Shown here piece after piece: positions 27,645 through 34,298 of a stretch of 64,000 nt of DNA. The notes beneath the pieces were generated by a model. That model was given only the letters and a program-made list of their open reading frames with translations. It was not told the DNA's origin and made no database searches. How positions within the stretch are numbered: the first letter of the stretch is position 1; each line of letters opens with the position of its first letter. A program made the translations under genes and the position numbers. This DNA comes from Aquimonas sp964586455 (GTDB lineage: Bacteria; Pseudomonadota; Gammaproteobacteria; Xanthomonadales; Xanthomonadaceae), in assembly GCA_964586455.1 (NCBI GenBank), contig CAZPHV010000023.1, forward strand, positions 8,392 through 72,391, read 5' to 3'.

Positions 27645-28766
27645 TCATTTCAGCGTCACCAGTTGCTTCAGCACGCCTTCCAGGCCGCCGAACACGGTGA
27701 GTTTGTCGATCTTCTCGGTGACCTTTTCCAGCGCCTCCAGCTCCTTCAGGCGCATCAGCACCGGGCTCTCTTCCATCAGCTTGGCGGTGTTGAGCAACGA
27801 GCGGGTGGCGTTCGCTTCCTCACGGCGGCGGATCACGTTCGCTTGGGCCGCCTTCTCCGCCTGCACCACGCTGTTCAAGATCTCCTTCATGTCGCCCGGC
27901 AGGATCACGTCCTTCACGCCGACGCCGAGCACCTCAAGCCCCAGCGCCTCCACGCGAGCGCGCACGTAGCCGAAGATGTCGGCGTCCAGCGAGGCCTTGT
28001 CGCCGAGCAGTTCGTCCAGCGACTTCGACGACACCGCCTGACGCAGGCCGAACTGCAGCTCGCGATACAGGAAGTCGCCGTACTTGGCGACCCGGGTGCG
28101 TGCCGCCACCGGGTCGGTGACACGCACGCTCGCACCCAGGTTCACGCGCAGCGAGACCTTGTCTCGGGTCAGCAGCTCCTGGCCGCTGACCTCAATGGCC
28201 TGCACGCGCAGGTCGATCACTTCAGCCACCACGTTCTTCTGCAGATTCCAGAAGGCCGCAGCGCCTGGCGTCAGCGCCCGTGCGAGCGTGCCGTCGACGA
28301 ACAGCAGGCCGGCGTGTTCGCTGGGCACGGTCACCGAGACGGCGACCTTGTCGAGCAGGCCGATCTGGCGCAGGCGCTGGGCGGTGGCCACATCGATCTC
28401 GCTCGACTCGGCCACGGCGATGCGCTGCACCTCGACCGGCACGAGGCCGTTCCAGTAGAGCTTGCGCGTGCCCGGCTGCAGCACGTCCTGCAGCTTGCCG
28501 TGCTTGAACACGAGGCCGAGCTCCTGGCTGCCGATGTCGGCCAGCAGGAAGGTCTCGTTCACGCGCTCGCCGAGCGCAGCGATGAGGGCGTCGACATCCT
28601 TGCCGGCGTACTCCGGCTGGGTGATGTCGAACACGCGGACTTCGACCTGGTCGAACCAGGCGCGCAGGCGGTGCACGCCCGGGCCCAGCACGCGCTCGAA
28701 GCGACGGTTGCGGTAAACGAGGCCGCGCTCGGCATCGCCGATCACGACCTTGCGGATCATCAGCAT
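27645..28766 (-). CDS. SPFH-domain slipin-family protein
   Basis: 373 residues, start MLMIRKVVIGD with AGAGGAGA upstream. The first ~170 residues form an extra N-terminal region with two similar halves (ERGLVYRNRRFERVLGPGVHRL and ELGLVFKHGKLQDVLQPGTRKL, then AGLLFVDGTLARALTPGAAAF: three copies of one motif). The SPFH/band-7 domain follows (VIDLRVQAIEVSGQELLTRD, VRVTDPVAARTRVAKYGDFLY, GVGVKDVILPGDMKEIL) and a C-terminal coiled coil (AEKAAQANVIRRREEANATRS). There is no clear TM helix; slipins bind the inner membrane and organise domains or proteases. Single gene with its own terminator. Confidence 0.82.
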   Translation of the reverse strand: MLMIRKVVIGDAERGLVYRNRRFERVLGPGVHRLRAWFDQVEVRVFDITQPEYAGKDVDALIAALGERVNETFLLADIGSQELGLVFKHGKLQDVLQPGTRKLYWNGLVPVEVQRIAVAESSEIDVATAQRLRQIGLLDKVAVSVTVPSEHAGLLFVDGTLARALTPGAAAFWNLQKNVVAEVIDLRVQAIEVSGQELLTRDKVSLRVNLGASVRVTDPVAARTRVAKYGDFLYRELQFGLRQAVSSKSLDELLGDKASLDADIFGYVRARVEALGLEVLGVGVKDVILPGDMKEILNSVVQAEKAAQANVIRRREEANATRSLLNTAKLMEESPVLMRLKELEALEKVTEKIDKLTVFGGLEGVLKQLVTLK

Positions 28767-29198
28767 TGCGGTCTCCTCTACTTGCAGTGGGCTCGACGAG
28801 GGTTGGACAGCCCCGAGTGCCGCGGCGAGCCGATGCGCGGCGAGGGCAGGGGTTGGCGATGGTTGACCCGCGCACTACGCGGCAGGACGGTTCAGCGGAT
28901 GAACAGGGCGCGCGGCCATCAGGCCGCGACGCCGCGAAGAGAAGGGTTCGCCCCGCCGCTCTCAGGACGGAGAGCCGGCGCGCGCGTGCGGGCGGCATGG
29001 CGTGGGTGTCGCGCTCTCCGAAGCGGCAGAGCAGCGATTCCTGCGCGGGCCGGCCGCTGGCGCGGGCGTGGTCCCGGTCCAGTGGACGTTGCTGCCTGGT
29101 GTCCGTTGAACCTGCAGCCGAAGCCGCGTGTTCGCGAGTCGCCAGGCGGCGCGGGGCGAAGCCCGTGGGGCGCAAGGCCCCGGGTGTTGCGATTGAGG
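28767..29198. other. Intergenic region upstream of the slipin gene
   Basis: 432 bases with no gene I can support. Short frames on both strands are composition-driven Arg/Ala-rich reads. Confidence 0.4.
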
Positions 29199-29271
29199 CT
29201 TTGGAGCGGGAATCGAACCCGCGACTCTCGGATTAGTAGTCCGATGCTCTAACCAACTGAGCTATCCGTTG
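29199..29271 (-). pseudogene. tRNA-like sequence with an ACU anticodon and unpaired acceptor
   Basis: 73 nt on the minus strand. D arm TAGCTCAGTTGGTTAGAGC, anticodon stem TCGGA/TCCGA with loop CTACTAA, 5-nt variable loop and T arm GCGGGTTCGATTCCCGC are all well formed. The anticodon would be ACU, which bacteria do not normally use, and acceptor positions 2-4 do not pair. It starts at the very base after the next tRNA-like unit ends. Best read as a tRNA pseudogene or tRNA-like element; a real but unusual tRNA cannot be excluded. Confidence 0.55.
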
Positions 29272-29344
29272 TCGACGTACGGGACTCGAACCCGCGACCT
29301 TCGGATCTCGCGATCCGACGCTCTACCCACTGAGCCAACGCCGC
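29272..29344 (-). pseudogene. tRNA-like sequence with an 8-nt anticodon loop
   Basis: 73 nt on the minus strand, directly abutting the previous unit. Acceptor GCGGCGT/ACGTCGA pairs at six of seven positions, the D arm is GGCTCAGTGGGTAGAGC, and the T arm is GCGGGTTCGAGTCCCGT. The anticodon stem TCGGA/TCCGA encloses eight bases (TCGCGAGA) instead of seven, so the decoding triplet is ambiguous. No CCA is encoded and there is no spacer to the next unit. Pseudogene or non-canonical tRNA. Confidence 0.55.
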
Positions 29345-29826
29345 CCTTGGTGAAACCCCCTGCAGCCGGCCGAGGCATACGCCACGGCAGCGCCGCGCGC
29401 ACCGGACGGGCGTGGGAACCCGTACCGCAACGAACCGGTGAAAGAGGCTTCGCATTGCCGCCGGTTCACGGCGGCAATTCCTGCAGGCCGCTCAGGCCTG
29501 CTGCGGGCCTGCTGCTGAGCAGGCTCGCGATTGTCTTGGAACTCCTTGTGTTGACTGATAACCCTGAAGCCAGAACCCGGTTGCCGTCATGCGCCTTGGC
29601 TACCCCTCAGCCTGCCGAGTCGAGCCCCTCTCCTCTGGAGGGAGAGACGTTGGGGAGAGGGGGCCAGGCTCGCGCAAGCCTTTGTTCCCCTCGCCTAAGC
29701 CTCACGCCTTTGCTTCGCTCAGGCACATCGGATCCTCGGCTGACACTGCCAGCCGATCAGCGATCCGATGCGAATCAACGAGGCGAGAGAAGGAACGGCG
29801 CCGAACTTCTGTCGCCCACGAACGCT
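29345..29826. other. Intergenic region
   Basis: About 480 bases without a convincing gene. It contains GC-rich short inverted sequences around 29,480-29,525 (CCTGC/GCAGG motifs) that resemble a degraded repeat. Confidence 0.35.
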
Positions 29827-29864
29827 GAAAACAAAACGCCCCCGGGTGGGAACCCGAGGGCGTT
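29827..29864 (-). terminator. Intrinsic terminator of a small minus-strand transcript
   Basis: 13-bp inverted repeat with a single mismatch (29835-29847 against 29852-29864) and a 4-base loop, followed on the minus strand by GTTTTGTTTTC. This is the best terminator in the window. No annotated gene would otherwise use it. Confidence 0.85.
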
Positions 29865-29876
29865 CGCGTCGCCTCG

Positions 29877-29901
29877 GGGAGATCGGGGTCGCCGATCTCC
29901 C
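29877..29901 (-). other. Perfect 10-bp hairpin ahead of the terminator
   Basis: GGGAGATCGG and CCGATCTCCC with a 5-base loop, 12 bases before the terminator stem and just after the stop of the 41-codon frame. Tandem hairpins of this sort suit a stable small RNA or an attenuator. Confidence 0.7.
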
Positions 29902-29913
29902 GAGTGCGGAAGA

Positions 29914-30039
29914 TCAGCTGGTGGTGTCGATGCGGCCGTTCCCAGCGATGCCGCGCTGGTCCAGCCGCACGCGTGCGCAGACATCGAAGCCGGAGGGCTT
30001 CGCGTGCGACTTGCGTGGTGGGTGGGCGAGGCGGTTCAT
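29914..30039 (-). CDS. Candidate 41-residue small protein
   Basis: Open frame MNRLAHPPRKSHAKPSGF to GNGRIDTTS, basic in its first half. It lies between a good sigma70-like promoter (-35 at 30109-30114, -10 at 30087-30092) and an intrinsic terminator (29827-29864). The predicted transcript would be about 250 nt with a ~40-nt leader. No strong Shine-Dalgarno is visible (GAGCAG is the closest), so the transcript may instead be a noncoding RNA. No known family recognised. Confidence 0.45.
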   Translation of the reverse strand: MNRLAHPPRKSHAKPSGFDVCARVRLDQRGIAGNGRIDTTS

Positions 30040-30086
30040 GGCTGGGTCTGCTCTGGAACAGTGCGGGGACGTCCGCGAGGTGGCGC

Positions 30087-30114
30087 ACGATACGCCTGTT
30101 TTCGGGGCTGTCAA
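30087..30114 (-). promoter_or_regulatory. Sigma70-like promoter of the small transcript
   Basis: Minus strand: TTGACA (consensus -35), 16-base spacer, TATCGT (four of six consensus -10 bases). Transcription would start near 30080 and run to the terminator at 29827. Confidence 0.65.
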
Positions 30115-30277
30115 GCCCTCAGCGCGCAGCGTCTGATGCCGTCGATGCGCCGCGCTGTGCCGTCGTGGGGTGGTGCGATGCGCTGGGCAGTGGCTGTCCG
30201 CTCTCGCCCGTGGCAGGTCGACGCGAGCGATGGCTTGACCGAAGCGGGCAGGTGCGTGGGCGCGGGATCCGCGAGAC

Positions 30278-31459
30278 TCAGTCTTCGAATCCGTCAGTGA
30301 ACAGAACGATCGTCCCCACCTGCGGCACATGCATCACGATGCAGTGGATCGCGCCTGCAAGCGCGATGATGTTGGTGCAGTCGACGGTGTCGATGGTGCG
30401 GCCCGGAAACGCCTGCTGGAACACGCTCACCGCCTGTGCGTTCTGCGCGGCGTACTGGTTGGGGTTGCTGGCCGGGGTGAACCGGCAGGTCAGCACGAGG
30501 TTGTTGAGGATCACCGCATTCGCATAGGTGCAGTGCGCGCCGTTGCACTGGAATCCGGGCGTGCGAAATACCGTGTAGCCGCGGCCTGCAAGCGTGCTCG
30601 CCATGTCGTTGGTGACCTGGGCCGGCACGCCGCTCAGCAGGCTCGGTGAGTACTCGGAAATGATCACCGAGTTCCTCGATGCCGGCAGCATCCACATGTC
30701 GATGTGACGGGTCGCATCCAGCGCCTGCGGCAGCGCCGCGGTGACCTCGACCAGGTTGCCCTGGTAGTCGAGATAGCGGGCCTGCACGTCGGCCAGGTTG
30801 AGCGAGGGGTTGCCTTCGGACGGGTCGAAGATCAGGTTGGTCAGGAAGGCCGCGCGGTCGTCGAACAGGTGGTAATTGCCGCCGCCGTGCAGCAGACCGA
30901 TCGCGTAGCGCGGCTGGCTCCAGGCGTTCGCCAGCGCGGTGGGAATGAGATTGTCGTTCGGCCGCGGACGGTTGTAGGTGTGGTCGATGATCGCCAGCTG
31001 GCCGGCTTCATCGACGACGTAGCGCGGGCCGTAGTCGCGCATCCAGATGCTGTCGCTGGCGGCGATGATGAACTGCACCCGCGCAAGATCGGCGCCGGCG
31101 TTGGTGAGCGTGGTGGTGACGCTGGCCTGCTGCGCTGAGCTGGCCACGACCAGAAAGACCTTGGCGTCGCTGTCCAGGGTCGTGACCTTGGTGATCATTT
31201 CAGTCTGCAGCGGCAGCAGGCTGCTGGTCGCCGTCCAGCGCATCAGGATGCCGGCATTCGGCTCGTACTCGGCGATGGCGCGAACGGGTGACGGCGGCGG
31301 TGCGCGCAGCGACACGGGCAGCGGCGGCGTCCAGCGCGCACGCTCCTGGGGCGTCATGTGACGCGGTAGCGGAACTTCCTCTTCCTCAGCCCATGCCGGT
31401 GCGCTGCACGAGAGGCCGGCGACCAAGGGCAGCACGCAGAGCAGGCGCAGCAGGGTCAT
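30278..31459 (-). CDS. Secreted agmatine/peptidyl-arginine deiminase family protein
   Basis: 393 residues from the ATG at 31459, preceded by CGGAGG. Signal peptide MTLLRLLCVLPLVAGLSCSAPAWA. The guanidino-modifying fold is shown by SIWMRDYGPRYVV, HGGGNYHLF, HIDMWMLP, and the catalytic Cys near the end in ALAGAIHCIVMHVP. Enzymes of this family (PAD_porph, agmatine deiminase) hydrolyse a guanidinium group to urea plus ammonia. The signal peptide suggests an exported, possibly peptidyl-arginine-modifying form. The C-terminus TIVLFTDGFED carries the GFE tail seen on other exported proteins here. Confidence 0.82.
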   Translation of the reverse strand: MTLLRLLCVLPLVAGLSCSAPAWAEEEEVPLPRHMTPQERARWTPPLPVSLRAPPPSPVRAIAEYEPNAGILMRWTATSSLLPLQTEMITKVTTLDSDAKVFLVVASSAQQASVTTTLTNAGADLARVQFIIAASDSIWMRDYGPRYVVDEAGQLAIIDHTYNRPRPNDNLIPTALANAWSQPRYAIGLLHGGGNYHLFDDRAAFLTNLIFDPSEGNPSLNLADVQARYLDYQGNLVEVTAALPQALDATRHIDMWMLPASRNSVIISEYSPSLLSGVPAQVTNDMASTLAGRGYTVFRTPGFQCNGAHCTYANAVILNNLVLTCRFTPASNPNQYAAQNAQAVSVFQQAFPGRTIDTVDCTNIIALAGAIHCIVMHVPQVGTIVLFTDGFED

Positions 31460-31744
31460 CGTGCCTCCGGAGTAATGTTGTGCAGTCGAGTCTAGTGCAG
31501 GGGGGCAACAGGCGTCGAACGAGCGTCGGTGCGGATCCGGCGCCAGTTCTTCATCGCCCGCAGTCGCGACACGGATCCTGCAGGCTCGCTGCAAACGATG
31601 GATGCGCTGCTACGGCCGATGAAGGGCGTGTCAGCGCATCGATTCGTGCTGAATTGTCCGCCACGCGGTGAGCCATCAGCGGCCGCTGCGGACCGTCGCA
31701 GCCTGCGAGGCGTCGCGACGGGTGCAGTGGTTCGGAGCGGCGAC
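31460..31744. other. Intergenic region
   Basis: 285 bases between two minus-strand genes; it must hold the deiminase promoter, but no consensus boxes are obvious. Confidence 0.35.
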
Positions 31745-31996
31745 TCAAGCCGCAAGCGCGTCCGGGAATGAACCGATGGCTGCCGCCAGCATGCCGAGCA
31801 GCAGGCCCACGATCAGGTAGGCAAGTGGACGTCGGGCATGCTCCCAGTGCAGCAGAATGAAGGCGAACACCGGCAGCGTGCCGAAAACGAGCCCGGCCAG
31901 GCCCCACAGCAGATGCGTGGCGAACATGCGCCACAGCATCAGCAGCAGGCCGCTGATGAGGATGGCCATGGCGACCGGCATCAGCATGGCGAGCAT
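31745..31996 (-). CDS. Small two/three-TM membrane protein
   Basis: 83 residues, almost entirely hydrophobic: MLAMLMPVAMAILISGLLLM, MFATHLLWGLAGLVFGTLPV, and AYLIVGLLLGMLAAAIG. Unrecognised. It follows the gene at 32056-32565 on the same strand with a 59-base gap. Confidence 0.5.
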   Translation of the reverse strand: MLAMLMPVAMAILISGLLLMLWRMFATHLLWGLAGLVFGTLPVFAFILLHWEHARRPLAYLIVGLLLGMLAAAIGSFPDALAA

Positions 31997-32055
31997 CCAA
32001 GGCGACTCTCGGGCGGCGCCTCAGCGTGCACGGGAGCACCAGTCACCTGCCTGGC

Positions 32056-32565
32056 TCAACTGCTCTGGATGCGGATGCAGTTGATAGGCCCGGTCCACAG
32101 CGGACGGAACGAGGGTGCCAGTTCGCAAATGGCATTCGCCTCCTCGACGCTGATGCCCCAGTAGATGAGCCTCAGCTCGCGCTCCTGGGGCGCCCCGCGG
32201 CCGAGGCTGAGGTAGGTCTGGCTGCTTGGCTTGTTGTCCATCAGACGCTGCTGGCGCGTCGGCAGCTCGCGTTTGCATTCGTGGGACTTCACGCTGCGCT
32301 GCTCGTTGGGGCTCGCCTTGCGCGCGGCCAGAATGCCGCTCAGAAGGTGCTCCCCGATACGGCGGCAGTCCGCTTCGTCGGCCGTCGCGGCCAGCGCCAC
32401 CATCTCCAGCTCGCGGCCGTTCACCGTTTGCAGGACGCGCAGCTCGGCGAACACAGGCGAGGTGATCTCGGCAGGGTTGAGCGTATCGGCGCGCTCGGAC
32501 CGGTACTTCTTCATGAGGCCGCCCACAGCAGCGACGACCAAGATCAGGATCAGAAGCTTTTTCAC
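32056..32565 (-). CDS. Membrane-anchored or exported protein of unknown function
   Basis: 169 residues from a GTG at 32565 (VKKLLILILVVAAVGGLMKK), a short N-terminal membrane anchor. The remaining domain has four cysteines (ADCRRIG, HECKREL, NAICELA, INCIRIQ) in an alpha/beta pattern; two short strands LRVLQTVNGRELEMV and LRLIYWGISVEEANAIC suggest two related SPOR-like halves. Not identified. Confidence 0.5.
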   Translation of the reverse strand: MKKLLILILVVAAVGGLMKKYRSERADTLNPAEITSPVFAELRVLQTVNGRELEMVALAATADEADCRRIGEHLLSGILAARKASPNEQRSVKSHECKRELPTRQQRLMDNKPSSQTYLSLGRGAPQERELRLIYWGISVEEANAICELAPSFRPLWTGPINCIRIQSS

Positions 32566-32647
32566 GAATGGAGTCCCCACATGGCTCCGCTGCGTCTGCC
32601 CGCCCCCGCGGGCCCCGGACGCAGGGGCGGCGCATGCTAGCAAGAAT

Positions 32648-33175
32648 GTGAAGACAGTTCCGCAGGTTGACACGCTTGCGCTGGCGCCGGTCGGTGTGCC
32701 ACATGCCGATATCCTGGTTACCGACGTGCAGGGTCATCGCACCTGCGCGCTGCAGGTGAAATCGCGCAGCGGGGTCAGCGCGGACGGCGGCTGGCACATG
32801 GGCGCCAAGCATGAGCGACTGGATGCCGCCGGGCTGTTCTACGTCTTCGTCGATTTCGGCGCCTCGCTGGCGGCTGCGCCGAGCTGTTTCATCCTGCCAG
32901 CCGCGCGCGTGGCGGAGGTGATCCGACGCTCGCATCAGATGTGGCTGGAGCAGCCCGGTCGCGGCGGCCGCGCGCGCAGGGATGGCACCCTGCGCCGCTT
33001 CCTGCCCGACTATTCGCGCGTCGGCCTCGACATCGGATGCGGAGCCGATTGGCTCGAGTCCTGGCGGGACGCGTGGCGACTGCTTTCGCCCGCGAGCATG
33101 CCGCACGCACCAGAGACGGAAGCAACAGCCGCGAGCTCCGCCCCGAGCGCGCAGCAAGGGCGGGCTGCGCTATGA
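32648..33175 (+). CDS. PD-(D/E)XK-like domain protein, probably 5'-truncated
   Basis: 175 residues if the GTG at 32648 is the start. The beginning VPHADILVTD...TCALQVKSR is a D...(Q)xK nuclease-type core. GGWHMGAKHERLDAAGLFYVFVDFG, a PS-type strand (FILPAARVAEVIRRSHQMWL) and RRFLPDYSRVGLD follow, a layout I know from uncharacterised proteins in which a helix-rich N-terminus precedes the core. That N-terminus is missing here, and the upstream DNA is the start region of the opposing gene. Likely a truncated remnant or a short variant. Confidence 0.45.
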   Translation: MKTVPQVDTLALAPVGVPHADILVTDVQGHRTCALQVKSRSGVSADGGWHMGAKHERLDAAGLFYVFVDFGASLAAAPSCFILPAARVAEVIRRSHQMWLEQPGRGGRARRDGTLRRFLPDYSRVGLDIGCGADWLESWRDAWRLLSPASMPHAPETEATAASSAPSAQQGRAAL

Positions 33176-33213
33176 CGCGCTGCGCTTGAGAGGCGCTGTT
33201 CGCGTACGCGGGC

Positions 33214-33640
33214 GTGGTCGGGCTCTTCATGCGCGTGCCTTCACTGGTGCTGCTGCTGATCAGCCCACGCGAGGCCGGTGCGATCACCCTGGCCCTCGTC
33301 CTTATTCCTCGCGCCCTGGTTCGGAATGGCCGCGCTGCTGTGCGACGGAACCGGGCGAAAATCGATTGCGAACCGCTCGCCTGCTTTCGCGATGGCGTGG
33401 CTCAGTCTGAGTTCGGCTCCCGAGCTGATGCTCCTGCTGGTGTATCTGACGAGGGAACCTTGGACACAGCCGGGAGCCGCGGGGCTGTACTTCATGCGGG
33501 CTTTGATCGACTTGCTTGTGTTCGTCGTTTTGGGCGGCGTTTGCCCCGCAATCCTTGCGGCACTGTCGTTTGATCGGGGCGTTGAGCGGGCGAGTGCGCG
33601 CGAGATGAGTGGGCAGCCAAGCTCCGGCCGCGAACACACT
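33214..33640 (+). pseudogene. Frameshifted membrane protein, paralogue of 15995-16492
   Basis: The first part (VVGLFMRVPSLVLLLISPREAGAITLAL) is in one frame to about 33,295. The rest (LFLAPWFGMAALLCDGTGRKS ... LVYLTREPW ... VVLGGVCPAILAALSFDRGVERAS) is in another. Joined, they match the four-TM protein at 15995 in helix order and in the closing GVERA motif. One shift near 33,295 is enough to explain it. Confidence 0.55.
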
Positions 33641-33724
33641 GCGAGGAACAATCCCGCGTACTGCGGCGAAGCCTGCCTGCAACTCGTGAGCGCCCATTCG
33701 TCGATCGTGACAGGGGCGAGCGGA

Positions 33725-34040
33725 TGGTAGATGCGCTGCGCTTATCTACCCTACCAAAGCGAAAGACGCGTTGCCCAGATCGAAGCCCGAAGCGGCAATC
33801 GGCGGCTTCGGGCTTGGAGCCATGGACTTCGCACTTCGTTCAAGGCATGCCGCATCTTCGGGAACTGCTGGTAGATGCGCTGCGCTTATCTACCCTACAA
33901 AAGCGAAAGACGCGTTGCCCCGATCGAAGCCCGAAGCGGCAATCGGCGGCTTCGGGCTTCGAGCCATGGACTTCGCAGTTCATTCAAGGCGTGCCGCATC
34001 TTCGGGAGCTTCTTGTAGATGCGCTGCGCTCAACTGCCCA
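33725..34040. repeat. 144-bp tandem repeat, two full copies and a partial third
   Basis: Copies begin at 33725, 33869 and 34013 (GTAGATGCGCTGCGCT at 33727, 33871 and 34015). Each full unit has two hairpins: GGTAGAT...ATCTACC, and CGAAGCCCGAAGC...GCTTCGGGCTTCG (a perfect 14-bp arm pair in copy 2). The short GGTAGATGCGCTGCGCTTATCTACC-type motif is a widespread intergenic palindrome in proteobacteria. Because 144 is divisible by 3, a long open frame runs through the array, but I regard it as noncoding. Confidence 0.85.
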
Positions 34041-34298
34041 GCGAGTGCGGGCGACGCGCCGTCTGTCGAAGCCCAAACATTGGTACGCCTGCGCCGCGGG
34101 CACCAGGCGCACACTTGGTGCCCTCACTCGCAGGTAGGGAAAACCCTTAGCGACACGCTGGAGCTGCCGGGGCACCCTCAACCAACGCGGAAGCGGGCGG
34201 AGCACCCACAGGATCGGCGGCAGGCTGTTCGTGACAGAGTGGCGGCACGGGACCGGTGCTCGATTCGCCCGACCCAACCGCATCACGGAGACAACGGC

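Noticed and set aside
29199..29344. Two ordinary tRNA genes
   Set aside because: The anticodon ACU, the unpaired acceptor, the 8-nt loop and the lack of spacer do not fit canonical tRNAs; reported as tRNA-like instead.
29269..30300. 343-codon plus-strand ORF starting in the tRNA-like region
   Set aside because: Begins inside a tRNA-like sequence and runs over noncoding DNA; composition is not protein-like.
33724..34137. 137-residue ORF with 48-residue repeats
   Set aside because: Made of intergenic palindromic repeats; no ribosome site and no protein-like composition.
33771..34298. Extension of the PAS-GGDEF-EAL protein by 176 codons through the tandem repeat
   Set aside because: The extension only exists because the 144-bp unit is divisible by three; the first TM helix and the CACGGAG ribosome site point to the ATG at 34299.
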